64,000 nt of DNA. Origin: Actinomycetospora callitridis. Lineage in GTDB: Bacteria > Actinomycetota > Actinomycetes > Mycobacteriales > Pseudonocardiaceae. A program made the translations under genes and the position numbers. Below, piece after piece: positions 1-9,009 of this stretch. Position 1 is the first letter of the stretch. Every line of letters begins with the position of its first letter. Location of the stretch: the NCBI RefSeq assembly GCF_028737265.1, contig NZ_JAQZAK010000002.1, positions 620,001-684,000 on the forward strand. The letters are read 5' to 3'. Below the pieces are notes generated by a model, which saw only the letters and a program-made list of their open reading frames with translations, was not told the origin of the DNA and ran no database searches.

Positions 1-79
1 ACCTGTCGGTGGTCTCGTCGCGCAGGGTGCTCAGCCGGACGTCGACGAGCGGGTGGCGCACGATCCGCGGCTCGGGCAT
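1..79 (-). CDS. upp: Uracil phosphoribosyltransferase, N-terminal fragment cut by window edge
   Basis: Only the first 26 codons are present, running off the left edge. The reading from the ATG at 79 begins MPEPRIVRHPLVDVRL and continues with STLRDETT. This matches the start of bacterial Upp, which has a His-Pro-Leu-Val segment followed by a Leu-Arg-Asp-x-x-Thr segment. Upp converts uracil and PRPP to UMP in pyrimidine salvage. In mycobacteria upp lies beside an Rv3311-type gene, and a gene of that type sits at 1132-2496 here, which supports the call. The active site is outside the window. Confidence 0.75.
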   Translation of the reverse strand, partial: MPEPRIVRHPLVDVRLSTLRDETTDR

Positions 80-103
80 GGCGACGAAGGCTAGACAGCC
101 TGA

Positions 104-1018
104 TCAGCGCGGCAGCGACGCGGTGAACTCGGCGACGACCCGGCCCAGCTCGGCGCCGCCGTCCTCCTGCAGGAAGTGGCCGGCGTCCTCGATGGTCGGG
201 TGCGCGCGCCCGGCCGCCCCCGGGATGTCGTCACGCAGGACCGGGGCCATGGCGCCGGTGATCGGGTCGGAGTCGGAGAAGGCGACCAGGAACGGCTTCC
301 CGAAGCGCCGCAGCTCCTCCCAGGCCGCCCGGTTGGGCCCGTTCTCGGGGTCGTCGGGACGGGTCGGGACGAGCAGCGGCATCGCCCGCGGCCCCGCCTT
401 GAACGTCTCGTCCGGGAACGGGGCGTCGTACGCCGCGCGGTCGGCGTCGGCGAGCCCGCGCACGCAGCCGGACGCGACGAGGCGGCCGACGTCGAGGACC
501 TGCGCCTTCTCGACGGCTCTCCGGAACTGCCACCAGACGGCCGGCATGTCGTGGTCGCCGGTCGGCAGGCCGGTGTTCGAGGCGACGACGCCCGCGTAGC
601 GCTCGGGCTCGGCGGCGACGAGGCGCAGCCCGATCAGCCCGCCCCAGTCCTGGCCGAGCAGGACGACGTCGCGCAGGCCGAGGGCCGCGACGACCTCGGT
701 GGTCCAGGCGACGTGGCGGGCGTAGCTGTGGTCGGCGATCGCCGCCGGCTTGTCCGACCGTCCGAAACCGACCATGTCGACCGCCACCGCCCGCAGACCG
801 GCCCCGACCACGGCGTCGACGACGTGGCGGTAGAGGTACGACCAGGTCGGTTCGCCGTGGAGCATCAGCACCGCCGGGGCGTCGTCCGGACCCGCCGCGT
901 AGGTGGCGACGCGGATCGCCGCCCCGCCGTCGGGGTTCCCCACCTCCACCCAGCGCGGGGCGAGCGGGAAGCCCGCCAGGTCGTCGAAACGGTCGTCCGG
1001 CGTCCGCAGGAGGTCCAT
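104..1018 (-). CDS. Haloalkane dehalogenase-like alpha/beta hydrolase
   Basis: A 304-residue alpha/beta hydrolase. The oxyanion-hole region HGEPTWSYLYR and the nucleophile elbow GQDWGG, with Asp rather than Ser as nucleophile and a Trp directly after it, are typical of haloalkane dehalogenases; the Trp usually helps hold the halide. A later acidic segment FSDSDPITG and the histidine in EDAGHFLQE complete the triad. The family cleaves carbon-halogen bonds hydrolytically in the cytoplasm. Length matches the DhlA/DhmA branch (about 300 residues). It lies just downstream of upp on the same strand, separated by 24 bases, and is divergent from the gene at 1132. Substrate cannot be told from sequence; an epoxide hydrolase-like role is less likely because the elbow carries Asp-Trp. 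Confidence 0.8.
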   Translation of the reverse strand: MDLLRTPDDRFDDLAGFPLAPRWVEVGNPDGGAAIRVATYAAGPDDAPAVLMLHGEPTWSYLYRHVVDAVVGAGLRAVAVDMVGFGRSDKPAAIADHSYARHVAWTTEVVAALGLRDVVLLGQDWGGLIGLRLVAAEPERYAGVVASNTGLPTGDHDMPAVWWQFRRAVEKAQVLDVGRLVASGCVRGLADADRAAYDAPFPDETFKAGPRAMPLLVPTRPDDPENGPNRAAWEELRRFGKPFLVAFSDSDPITGAMAPVLRDDIPGAAGRAHPTIEDAGHFLQEDGGAELGRVVAEFTASLPR

Positions 1019-1131
1019 GGGTCCAGCGTGTCAGCCGACCGGGGGTACCGCGCCGGTACGGGCAGGTCACCGGCGTCGTCATAGGGTGCCCGCGCACCCC
1101 CTTCTCCACGGCTCGCGGAGGCCCGCCCGGT

Positions 1132-2496
1132 ATGGCGCAGGACATCATCCCGATCACGCTGGCGCTCACCGCCGGTGACCTCGTCACGCTGTGGGCCCCG
1201 AGGTGGCGCCAGGACGGCGAGGAATGGGAGGCCTTCCTCGGCGACGACGACGCGTTGTTCGCCTTCACGGACGCCGCCGACCTCGCGGCCTGGATCGCGA
1301 CGGCGGAGTCCTCGGGCCAGGAGCACGACCTCTCCGACCACCCCGCCTGGCCGGTGGTCGTGAAGCTCTCGGTCGACGAGCTGACCCCGGAGGACGTGCA
1401 GCGCTACGACGTCGTCGGCGTCCCGGAGCTCGTCGCCGAGGACCCCGACACCTGGACCCTGGACGACCTCGCCGAGGTCGCCGCCATGTGCCGCTCGCTC
1501 GCCGACGTCTGCGACCTGGCGGTCGTGCACGAGGTCCTCGACGCGACGCCCGCCTTCGCGGCCCTCACCGCCGGCCCGCCCGCGTTCGCCGGGCGCGACG
1601 GCGCGGCGCTGTGGGCCGAGCTCGCCGAGGTGGTCGACGAGCGCTGGGACGAGGTCGTCGACGCGCTCGACGCGATGATCTCGAGCCCCGAGGTGGACGA
1701 GGAGCTGGCCGCCCGCCTCCGCGCGACCGCCACGCCGCCGGCCCCGGCGGGTGACCGGGACGCGGACCCCGAGGGCGAGCCCGCCGCGCCGTCCGAGGAC
1801 GCGCAGAACGACCCCGAGGACCCGAGCGCGGTCGTCGACGACCCGCAGGACGCACCGGATGACGCGCCGGACGAGCTCCGCGAGGACACCGCGGGCGAGT
1901 CCCTGCGCACCGACTTCGTCGACGAGGCCGAGGAGCCTCCGCCGGGCTTCTGGGAGGAGGTCGGCATCGACCCGATCGCGATCACCACGTCGGACGGCGA
2001 GGTGATCACGCTGCGGTGCTACCTCGACGATGAGCCCGTCTTCCTCGGCAGCGGCCGGCAGATCGACGTGTTCTCCTCGGCGCGCGCGCTGCGCACCTGG
2101 ATCGCCGGGGAGGGCGCGGAGGGCCACGACCTCGCCGACGTCTCGACCTGGGGGGAGGTCGTGTCCGCCGCGACCGGCGGCGACCTCGAGATCGAGATCG
2201 CGCCGGAGAACCGGTACGTGCTCGCCGGCCTGGGCGACGACCTCGGCGAGGGTCCCGACGTCGTCGACGCCGAGCAGCTCGAGCTCGCCGTCGAGCTGAT
2301 CGTCGACGCCGCGACGTGGGCCGGGGACACCCGCACCCGCGAGGACCTGGCGCCCTCGGAGAGCCTCGGGTGGCTCGTGTCGTTCGTCGTGCGCCCGGAC
2401 CCGACGCGCCTGACACCGTCGCCGCCGTTCGACCGTGAGGCCGCCGCGTGGCGTGCTCTCGAGGACCGTTTCCTGGGGCGGCTGCGGCAGCACTGA
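1132..2496 (+). CDS. Conserved actinobacterial protein with duplicated domain (Rv3311-like)
   Basis: A 454-residue acidic cytoplasmic protein without membrane segments. An N-terminal module around residues 43-80 (FTDAADLAAWIAT, then HDLSDHPAW) recurs near residues 312-350 (FSSARALRTWIAG, then HDLADVSTW), so the protein contains two copies of one domain joined by an Asp/Glu/Pro-rich linker at about 205-265. A CGGAGG ribosome-binding site ends 10 bases before the ATG. Proximity to upp and an alpha/beta hydrolase resembles the Rv3309c-Rv3312c neighbourhood of M. tuberculosis, which is why I call it Rv3311-like. Function is unknown, and I recognise no catalytic motif. Confidence 0.75.
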   Translation: MAQDIIPITLALTAGDLVTLWAPRWRQDGEEWEAFLGDDDALFAFTDAADLAAWIATAESSGQEHDLSDHPAWPVVVKLSVDELTPEDVQRYDVVGVPELVAEDPDTWTLDDLAEVAAMCRSLADVCDLAVVHEVLDATPAFAALTAGPPAFAGRDGAALWAELAEVVDERWDEVVDALDAMISSPEVDEELAARLRATATPPAPAGDRDADPEGEPAAPSEDAQNDPEDPSAVVDDPQDAPDDAPDELREDTAGESLRTDFVDEAEEPPPGFWEEVGIDPIAITTSDGEVITLRCYLDDEPVFLGSGRQIDVFSSARALRTWIAGEGAEGHDLADVSTWGEVVSAATGGDLEIEIAPENRYVLAGLGDDLGEGPDVVDAEQLELAVELIVDAATWAGDTRTREDLAPSESLGWLVSFVVRPDPTRLTPSPPFDREAAAWRALEDRFLGRLRQH

Positions 2497-2647
2497 ACGC
2501 CAGCGCACGCCTGGTGCTCCTGTGGTGGACCTCCGGGAGGAGCGCCATCACCCGGATGGGGTGGGCCCTTCGGGGGTGTTTACGCTTCGGCACCGCCGAG
2601 ACCGTCCGCCCCCGAGGCCGGATCCGTCGCAGAGAAATGGGCGCCGC

Positions 2648-3700
2648 GTGATCGACAACAGCCAGACCGGATCCTTCGACCGCATGCGCAGCATGCTGGT
2701 CAGGGCCGCCGAGGTCCGCGACAGCGAGCAGCAGCAGATCTTCGACTCGCTCGACGAGATCCACGGCCGGCTGGCGGCGCTGGACGGCCTCGGCGCGATC
2801 CGCAAGCGTCTCTCCGACGTGCCCGACCGCACCGAGATGAGCGTGCTGGCCGAGCGTCTCGACGAGACCGTCGCGAAGATCGACGCCCAGGAGTCGTCGG
2901 TCTCGTCGCTCGCGCGTCTGGTCGAGGGCCTCGTGGACCGCGTGGCCGAGCGCCTCGCGACGCCGTTCGCGCAGATCGACGGACGCCTCGACGGGGTCAG
3001 CGGCCGCTTCGAGGGCGTCGCGGGCCGGATGGACGGCCTCGAGGACCGCATCTCCGGGCTGCACAAGCGCCTCGACGACCTCGACAACAAGCTCGACCGC
3101 CACGAGATGCGCCTCGACGGGCTCCCCTCGGCGGTCACCGGGCCGATGCGCGAGCGCGTCGACGCCGTCGACTCGGGCCTGCGCGACCGCCTCGACGACC
3201 TCGCCCGCGGGGTGTCCGAGGAGATCACCGGGACCCGCGAGGCCGCGCGCACCGACGCCACGACCACGCGGAACGAGACCACCACACAGGTCGGCGAGCT
3301 GGCCGGACGCCTCGAGAACCTGACCCAGCGTCTCGACCAGGTCGGTACCCGCCTCGACGGCGTCGAGTCCGGGCTCGGCGACCGCGTCGGCGCGCTGTCG
3401 AGGTCGGTGGAGAACGGCCTGGACCGCCTCGACGGCACCCTGGTCAACCGCCCCGACCACGAGGCCGTCGTGGCCCTGGTCCGCCAGGCCAACGAGGAGT
3501 CCGAGCGGCGCAACGCCGGCCACCTGGACGAGGCGATGGCGACGTTCGCCGAGATCATCCTCGGCCCCGGCGGCGGCTCCTCGGGCTCGATGCCCGCGCC
3601 GCGCCCGACCACGCGCCGCGGCTCGCGCAAGCCCTCGATCCGCGACGGCCAGAACAACGGCTCCGAGCTCCCGACCGAGAACTCCAACGCCGAGAACTGA
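2648..3700 (+). CDS. Coiled-coil protein of unknown function
   Basis: From the GTG at 2648 the product is 350 residues. The reading frame stays open further upstream, to an ATG at 2435, but that stretch overlaps the preceding gene and has no homology-like character, so I start at the GTG; an ATG at 2684 is the alternative. Residues about 20-300 are dense in repeated RLD, DLDN, RLDG and RLENLTQRLDQ segments, which give a long amphipathic coiled coil of the apolipoprotein or tropomyosin sort. The last 50 residues are Gly/Ser/Pro/Arg-rich and probably disordered. There is no signal peptide or membrane helix. It may be a cytoplasmic scaffold or DivIVA-like filament, but nothing specific supports that. 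Confidence 0.7.
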   Translation: MIDNSQTGSFDRMRSMLVRAAEVRDSEQQQIFDSLDEIHGRLAALDGLGAIRKRLSDVPDRTEMSVLAERLDETVAKIDAQESSVSSLARLVEGLVDRVAERLATPFAQIDGRLDGVSGRFEGVAGRMDGLEDRISGLHKRLDDLDNKLDRHEMRLDGLPSAVTGPMRERVDAVDSGLRDRLDDLARGVSEEITGTREAARTDATTTRNETTTQVGELAGRLENLTQRLDQVGTRLDGVESGLGDRVGALSRSVENGLDRLDGTLVNRPDHEAVVALVRQANEESERRNAGHLDEAMATFAEIILGPGGGSSGSMPAPRPTTRRGSRKPSIRDGQNNGSELPTENSNAEN

Positions 3701-3733
3701 CGCTCGCCCCTGCTCCGGCGCCGAGGTCGGAGC

Positions 3734-3782
3734 AGCGAGGGACGCCCTGAGTGCGTGACACGCAGGCAAGGCGTCCCTCGCT
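3734..3782. terminator. Long hairpin, probable terminator (GAGGGACGCC family)
   Basis: A perfect 13-bp stem pairs AGCGAGGGACGCC (3734-3746) with its complement at 3770-3782. Inside it, TGCGT at 3752 and ACGCA at 3760 form a second hairpin. It follows the coiled-coil gene. Related hairpins are at 25376-25420 and 39112-39130. Confidence 0.7.
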
Positions 3783-3829
3783 CCGGCGTCCACCCGCCCG
3801 CCCCGCGTCCCGCGCCTGCACGAGGCGGC

Positions 3830-3835
3830 TACTGT
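3830..3835 (+). promoter_or_regulatory. Candidate -10 element for the carboxypeptidase gene
   Basis: TACTGT fits the actinobacterial TANNNT pattern and ends 8 bases before the ATG at 3844, which would make the transcript leaderless. I see no convincing -35 hexamer, so this is tentative. Confidence 0.3.
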
Positions 3836-3843
3836 CGCCCGCG

Positions 3844-5043
3844 ATGAGCACCCGACGGATGCTCGCGACGGTCACGGCGGCCGTCGCGATCGGGCTGACC
3901 GCGCTGCCCGGGGCCGCGATGGCGGCCCCGGCGCTCCCTGCCGGCGCGTCCTGCGAGTTCGGTACGGCGCCCGGGCCCCCGGTCGACGAGTCCGAGGCAC
4001 CGCAGCCCGGCCAGGCCGAGCCGAGGCCGCTGCCGATCCCCGACCCGCCCGTCGGCGGACCGGCGATGGGCTCCTGCGGTGACGTCGTCCCCGAGGGCGT
4101 CCCGGCGGCGCCCCCGGTCGGCGTCGTGTCCTACGTCCTCGCCGACCTCGACTCGGGCGAGGTGCTCGCCGCCCGCAACCCGCACGCGCGGCTGCGCCCG
4201 GCGTCGCTGATGAAGACGCTCACCGGGCTGCTCGTGGCGCAGCGCCTGCCCCTCGACGAGACGATCACCGGGACCCAGGAGGACGCCGACCAGGAGGGCA
4301 CGCGCGTCGGGATCGGCGCGGGCGGGCAGTACACGATCCGCCAGGTCTTCGACTCGATGATGATGGCGTCGGGCAACGACGCCGCCCACGCACTGGCCGT
4401 GCGCCTCACCGGCAGCGTCCCCGCGACGGTCGACCTCATGAACAGCACCGCGTGGGAGCTCGGCGCGCTGGACACCCGCGCGGCGACGCCCTCCGGGCTC
4501 GACGGGCCGGGCATGCAGACCTCGGCCTACGACCTCGCCTCGATCTTCCGGGTCGCGATGCGCGAGGAGCCGTTCGCCCAGGCGGTGGCCACGCGGGAGA
4601 TCCCGTTCCCCGGGTTCGGCGCGAGCCCGCCCTTCGTCGTCGCCAACGACAACAAGCTGCTGACCAGCGGCTACGAGGGCTACATCGGCGGGAAGACCGG
4701 CTTCACCGACGACGCCCGGCACACCTTCATCGGGGCGGCGGAGCGCAACGGCCGGCGGCTCGTCGTCGTGCTGATGCGCGGCGAGCAGCGTCCGGTGCCC
4801 ATGTACCAGCAGGCGGGCGCGCTGCTCGACCACGGCTTCGCCCTCCCCGGACTCCGGGGCGTCGGCACCCTCACCGACTCGAACCCCGCCGAGCCTGCGG
4901 AGCCGGGGACGACCGGCACGCCGGACCCCGACGCCGCCGCCCCCGAGTCCGGGGCCACCACCTCCTGGGGCACGCCGGTGCTGCTCCTCGCCGTCATCGC
5001 CGCCGTCGGCGGGCTCTTCGCCCTGCGCGCCGGACGCCGCTGA
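3844..5043 (+). CDS. D-alanyl-D-alanine carboxypeptidase (PBP5 / S11 family)
   Basis: A 399-residue exported penicillin-binding protein that trims the terminal D-Ala from peptidoglycan stem peptides. An N-terminal signal segment (ATVTAAVAIGLTALPGAAMAAPA) precedes a Pro-rich stretch. The serine-enzyme motifs occur in order: SLMK near residue 121 (nucleophile Ser and Lys), SGN near 176, and KTG near 284. A C-terminal hydrophobic helix (LLLAVIAAVGGLFALRA) followed by Arg residues would anchor it in the membrane, as in mycobacterial DacB-type enzymes. The ATG at 3844 was chosen because the signal peptide starts there. No clear Shine-Dalgarno is seen, and the transcript may be leaderless. The gene is followed after 15 bases by the acyl-CoA synthetase. 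Confidence 0.9.
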   Translation: MSTRRMLATVTAAVAIGLTALPGAAMAAPALPAGASCEFGTAPGPPVDESEAPQPGQAEPRPLPIPDPPVGGPAMGSCGDVVPEGVPAAPPVGVVSYVLADLDSGEVLAARNPHARLRPASLMKTLTGLLVAQRLPLDETITGTQEDADQEGTRVGIGAGGQYTIRQVFDSMMMASGNDAAHALAVRLTGSVPATVDLMNSTAWELGALDTRAATPSGLDGPGMQTSAYDLASIFRVAMREEPFAQAVATREIPFPGFGASPPFVVANDNKLLTSGYEGYIGGKTGFTDDARHTFIGAAERNGRRLVVVLMRGEQRPVPMYQQAGALLDHGFALPGLRGVGTLTDSNPAEPAEPGTTGTPDPDAAAPESGATTSWGTPVLLLAVIAAVGGLFALRAGRR

Positions 5044-5058
5044 GCGCAGGATCGGCCC

Positions 5059-6498
5059 GTGCCCGAGCCCCTGGGAGAGGCGTTCACGCGCCTCGCGTCC
5101 GCCCACCCCGACCGACCGGCCGTCACCGACGACGCTTCGAGCTGGACCTTCGCCGAGCTCGAGGCCCACGCCAACCGCTGGGCCCACGAGCTCGCCGGGC
5201 ACGGGGTCGCCCCCGGCGACTTCGTCTCGATCGCGCTCCCGAACGTCGCGGAGCACTACGCGCTGACGATCGCGACGTGGAAGCTCGGCGCGGTCCCGCA
5301 GCCGGTGTCGCACCGGCTCACGCCGGGCGAGCTCGGCGCCGTGCTCGACGTCGTGCGGCCGCCCGTGGTGGTCGGGCTCGCGCCCGGCAGCGACCCGGAC
5401 CTCACGCCGGCGGGCACCACCGTCCTGCCGCTCGGGCACGTGCCCACCGGGCCGGACACCCCTCCCCCGCCCGCCCCGGCGCCGCCGGCCTGGAAGGCGC
5501 CGACGTCGGGCGGGTCGACCGGGCGCCCGAAGGTCATCGTCGCCGGCGAGGCGGGGACCACCGAATCGGCGATCGCCGGTCGCGCCCCGATCTACCGCAT
5601 CGAGCCCGACGGGACGTTCCTGTGCACGGCGCCGCTGTTCCACAACGCGCCGTACCTGTTCTCGCTGCTCGGGCTCATGACGGGCAACCACGTCGTGCTG
5701 ATGGGGCGCTTCGACGCCGCCCGGGCCGTGGCGCTGGCCGCGGAGCACGCCGCGACCTGGATGTACGCGGTGCCCACGATGATGGGGCGGATGGTCCGGC
5801 TGCCCGACCTCCCGGAGCTGCCGGCGCTGCGCACCCTGTTCCACATCGGCGCGCCCTGCCCGCCCGCGGTGAAGCGGGCGGTCATCGACTGGCTCGGCGC
5901 CGACCGGGTGCTCGAGGGCTACGCCGCCACCGAGGCCCAGGCCCGCACGACGATCACCGGCCCGGAGTGGCTGGAGCACCCCGGCTCGGTGGGGCGCGTG
6001 ACCGGCGGCGAGATCGAGGCGCGCCACCCCGACGACGGGCGTCCGTGCGCCGTGGGCGAGGTCGGCGAGCTGTGGCTGCGCCCCGAGCCGGGACGCACGA
6101 CCTACCGCTACCTCGGCGCCGAGCCGCGCACCCGGCCGGGCGGGTGGGAATCGCTCGGCGACATGGGCTCGTTCGACGCCGACGGCTACCTCCACCTCGC
6201 CGACCGGGCGAGCGACATGATCGTCGTCGGCGGGCAGAACGTGTACCCCGCGGAGGTCGAGGCGGCGATCCTCTCCCACCCCGCGGTGGTCTCGGCCGTC
6301 GTCGTCCCGGCGCCCGACGAGGACTACGGCTCGGTGCCGCACGCGATCGTTCAGGTCGACGGGCACCTCACCGACGTCGACCTGGACGCCCACGTCGCCG
6401 CGCGGCTGTCCCCGGCCAAGCGGCCACGGGTGTGGCGACGCTCGGAGGGACCGCTGCGCGACGACGCGGGCAAGGTCCGGCGCTCGGCGTTCCGCTGA
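5059..6498 (+). CDS. Acyl-CoA synthetase / AMP-dependent ligase
   Basis: A 479-residue member of the ANL adenylating superfamily, which activates a carboxylic acid as an acyl-AMP and transfers it to CoA. The phosphate-binding loop is APTSGGSTGRPK near residue 155, the adenine motif is GYAATEAQ near 290, and the C-terminal hinge (LADRASDMIVVGGQNVYP) is intact near 380-395. The catalytic Lys is probably that in AGKVRR close to the C-terminus. It starts with GTG 15 bases after the carboxypeptidase stop. It is convergent with the monooxygenase at 6529 and could activate acids released by that enzyme and its esterase neighbour; that link is inference. At 479 residues it is slightly short for the family. 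Confidence 0.85.
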   Translation: MPEPLGEAFTRLASAHPDRPAVTDDASSWTFAELEAHANRWAHELAGHGVAPGDFVSIALPNVAEHYALTIATWKLGAVPQPVSHRLTPGELGAVLDVVRPPVVVGLAPGSDPDLTPAGTTVLPLGHVPTGPDTPPPPAPAPPAWKAPTSGGSTGRPKVIVAGEAGTTESAIAGRAPIYRIEPDGTFLCTAPLFHNAPYLFSLLGLMTGNHVVLMGRFDAARAVALAAEHAATWMYAVPTMMGRMVRLPDLPELPALRTLFHIGAPCPPAVKRAVIDWLGADRVLEGYAATEAQARTTITGPEWLEHPGSVGRVTGGEIEARHPDDGRPCAVGEVGELWLRPEPGRTTYRYLGAEPRTRPGGWESLGDMGSFDADGYLHLADRASDMIVVGGQNVYPAEVEAAILSHPAVVSAVVVPAPDEDYGSVPHAIVQVDGHLTDVDLDAHVAARLSPAKRPRVWRRSEGPLRDDAGKVRRSAFR

Positions 6499-6528
6499 TC
6501 TTCTTGTACGAGCCCTACTCGTGCCCCG

Positions 6529-8040
6529 TCACCGGTACTGCAGCGTCCCGTCGTCGAGGTCGGCGGCGGGCAGGGTGTGGCGCTCCTCGGCGTACTCGTG
6601 CATGTGTGTCCACGGCGCACGGTCGCCCTGCTTGAACATCTTGTCCTGCGAGCGCATGACGTAGCCGGAGTTGAAGTTCTCCGGCTCCGACCAGGGACGG
6701 ATCTCCATGTCCGCGTCCTCGGGCCGCAGGGTGGGGGTGACCGAGCGGGCCCCCCGGCTCTCCATCGTCGTCATGAGGCGGCAGATCAGGTCGCTGACGA
6801 GGTCGGCGCGCAGCGTCCAGCTGTGCCGGAAGTAGCCGAAGACGTAGGCCATGTTCGGGATGCCCGAGATCATGATCCCGCGCCAGGTGACCGTCTGCGA
6901 GACGTCGACGGGGTCGCCGTCCACGGTGAACGGGATGTCGCCGAGCGCACTGAGGTTGAACCCGGTGGCCGAGACGACGATGTCGGCCTCGAGCACGTCC
7001 CCCGACGAGGTCCGGATGCCGGTCTCGGTGAAGGTGTCGATGGTGTCGGTGACCACCGAGGCCCTGCCCTCGCTGATCGCGGTGAAGATGTCGCCGTCGG
7101 GCACCACCGCGATCCGCTGCTGCCACGGGCGGTAGCCCGGGTTGAAGTGCTTCTCGACCTCGTAGCCCTCGGGCAGGAGCGGGCGCATCTCGCCGAGCAG
7201 GAACTGGCGCGCCTCCTCCGGGGTCTCCTGGCACATCCGGGTCAGCTCGTTGAACTGCTCGATGTACGCCCGGCGGAGGATCTCGTGGGTCCACTCCTCC
7301 GGGATGTCGAGGGCGCGCAGCTGGATCGCCAGCTCGTGGGTCTTCGGCACGGCGGCGACGAACGTCGGCGTGCGCTGCAGCATCGTGACGTGGGCGGCCT
7401 TCTCCGCCATCGCCGGCACCACGGTGGCCGCCGTGGCCCCGCTGCCGATGACGACGACGCGCTTGCCCTCCCAGTCGAGGTCCTGCGGCCAGGTCTGCGG
7501 GTGGGCGATGACGCCCCGGAAGTTCTCCATCCCCGGCCACTCGGGGCGATGGGGGTCCGCGTGGTTGTAGTAGCCCTGGCACATCCAGAGGAAGCCGCAG
7601 GTCATCTGCAGCGTCTCGCCGGTGTCCTCACGGCGGACGTCGAGGGTCCACCGCTGCTCCTGGGACGACCAGCTCGCCGCCGTCACCGCGTGCCGGTAGC
7701 GGATGACCGCTTTGAGGTCGTCCTCCTCGATGACCTCGTCGAGGTAGTTGGTGATCTCCTCGGAGGTCGCGATCGACGGGCCGCGCCAGGGCTTGTGGGC
7801 GTAGCCGTAGGTGAACAGGTCGGAGTCCGAGCGGGCGCCCGGGAAGCGGTGGGTCCACCACGTCCCGCCCCGGCCGGGCAGCTTCTCGAGGATGGCGAAC
7901 GTCTTGTCGGGGAAGCGCTCACGCAGGTGGTGTCCGGCGTCGATGCCGGAGACGCCGGCGCCGATGACGAGGACGTCGACGTGCTCGACGCCGGCGGTCC
8001 CCCCGGCGTCACCCGCGGGGCGGGTCTCGGTGATGGTCAT
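6529..8040 (-). CDS. Baeyer-Villiger-type flavin monooxygenase
   Basis: A 503-residue class B flavoprotein monooxygenase. It has an FAD-binding GAGVSG motif at residues 27-32, a second Rossmann motif GSGATAAT for NADPH, and between them the Baeyer-Villiger fingerprint FRGVIAHPQTWP (pattern FxGxxxHxxxW[P/D]). Such enzymes insert oxygen next to a ketone to give an ester or lactone. It is transcribed after the esterase at 8065-9009 with a 24-base gap, so the pair probably forms an operon: monooxygenase makes the ester and esterase opens it. The nearest regulator is the divergent PucR-type gene at 9241. Substrate range is not predictable, but the pairing suggests linear or cyclic ketones. Confidence 0.88.
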   Translation of the reverse strand: MTITETRPAGDAGGTAGVEHVDVLVIGAGVSGIDAGHHLRERFPDKTFAILEKLPGRGGTWWTHRFPGARSDSDLFTYGYAHKPWRGPSIATSEEITNYLDEVIEEDDLKAVIRYRHAVTAASWSSQEQRWTLDVRREDTGETLQMTCGFLWMCQGYYNHADPHRPEWPGMENFRGVIAHPQTWPQDLDWEGKRVVVIGSGATAATVVPAMAEKAAHVTMLQRTPTFVAAVPKTHELAIQLRALDIPEEWTHEILRRAYIEQFNELTRMCQETPEEARQFLLGEMRPLLPEGYEVEKHFNPGYRPWQQRIAVVPDGDIFTAISEGRASVVTDTIDTFTETGIRTSSGDVLEADIVVSATGFNLSALGDIPFTVDGDPVDVSQTVTWRGIMISGIPNMAYVFGYFRHSWTLRADLVSDLICRLMTTMESRGARSVTPTLRPEDADMEIRPWSEPENFNSGYVMRSQDKMFKQGDRAPWTHMHEYAEERHTLPAADLDDGTLQYR

Positions 8041-8064
8041 GGGTCCTCCTCGGGTCGGGGCGGC

Positions 8065-9009
8065 TCAGGCGGAGACGGTCGGGCTCAGGGCGGGCCGCAG
8101 CACGGCGACGGCGTCGTCGATCACCACGGCGGCGGACGGCGTCGCGCCGAGCGTCCAGAGGAAGCCGTGGATCATGCCGTCGAAGCGCTTGGAGGTCACG
8201 GAGTTGCCGGCTTCCTCGAGCCTGCGGGCGTAGGCCTCGCCCTCGTCGCGCAGCGGGTCGAACTCGGCGGTGGCGACGAACGCCGGCGGCAGCCCGGAGA
8301 GGTCGGACGCACGCAGCGGGAACGTGTAGGGGTCGTCGGCCGGGTCGGTGGCACCGAGGTAGTGCGCCCAGAACCACTGCATCGTGGCGCGTCCGAGCAG
8401 GTAGCCCTCGCCGTTGTCGGTGATCGAGGGGCTGGTCCAGTCGAAGTCGACGACCGGGTAGAACAGCAGCTGGCACGCGATCGCCGGGCCACCCCGGTCG
8501 CGGGCGGCGAGGCTCACCGCGGCGGCGAGGTGGCCGCCGGCCGAGTCGCCGCCGACTGCGAGGCGCGACGCGTCCACCCCGAGCTCCTCGGCGTGCTCCG
8601 CCACCCACACCGTCGCCGCGTAGCAGTCGTCGAACGCCGCGGGCTGCACGTGCTCGGGCGCGAGCCGGTAGTCGATCGACACCACGGTGACGTCGCCGGC
8701 GTTCGCGAGCTGCCGGCACGGCCGGTCCACGGTCTCGATGTCCCCGATGACCCAGCCGCCGCCGTGGAAGTAGACGAGCACGCCCCCGGAGCCGCCGCCG
8801 CTCGGCGTGTAGATCCGCGCGGGGATGTCGCCGTCGGGGCCGGGGATCGCCCGGTTCGACACCGTGCCGACCTCCTCGGGCGGCGGCTGCAGGTCGAGGA
8901 ACGCGGCGGCGGCCTGGCGGGCCTGCGGCACGGTCATGCACTCGATGGGCGGCATACCTGCGGCCACCAGCGCGTCGAGCAGGGCCTGGGCCTCGGGGTG
9001 GAGGGGCAC
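8065..9009 (-). CDS. HSL-family (family IV) alpha/beta hydrolase, esterase
   Basis: A 314-residue esterase of the hormone-sensitive-lipase family. The oxyanion motif HGGGWVIGD, nucleophile elbow GDSAGG, acidic residue in AEFDPLRDEGEAY and His in MIHGFLW form the expected set in the usual order. The GTG at 9009 is chosen because GGGAGA lies just upstream at good spacing; the in-frame extension to 9144 lacks family character. It is the first gene of a probable two-gene operon with the Baeyer-Villiger monooxygenase and is divergent from the PucR-type regulator. Its likely job is hydrolysis of the ester or lactone made by the monooxygenase, which is inferred from context. Confidence 0.87.
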   Translation of the reverse strand: MPLHPEAQALLDALVAAGMPPIECMTVPQARQAAAAFLDLQPPPEEVGTVSNRAIPGPDGDIPARIYTPSGGGSGGVLVYFHGGGWVIGDIETVDRPCRQLANAGDVTVVSIDYRLAPEHVQPAAFDDCYAATVWVAEHAEELGVDASRLAVGGDSAGGHLAAAVSLAARDRGGPAIACQLLFYPVVDFDWTSPSITDNGEGYLLGRATMQWFWAHYLGATDPADDPYTFPLRASDLSGLPPAFVATAEFDPLRDEGEAYARRLEEAGNSVTSKRFDGMIHGFLWTLGATPSAAVVIDDAVAVLRPALSPTVSA

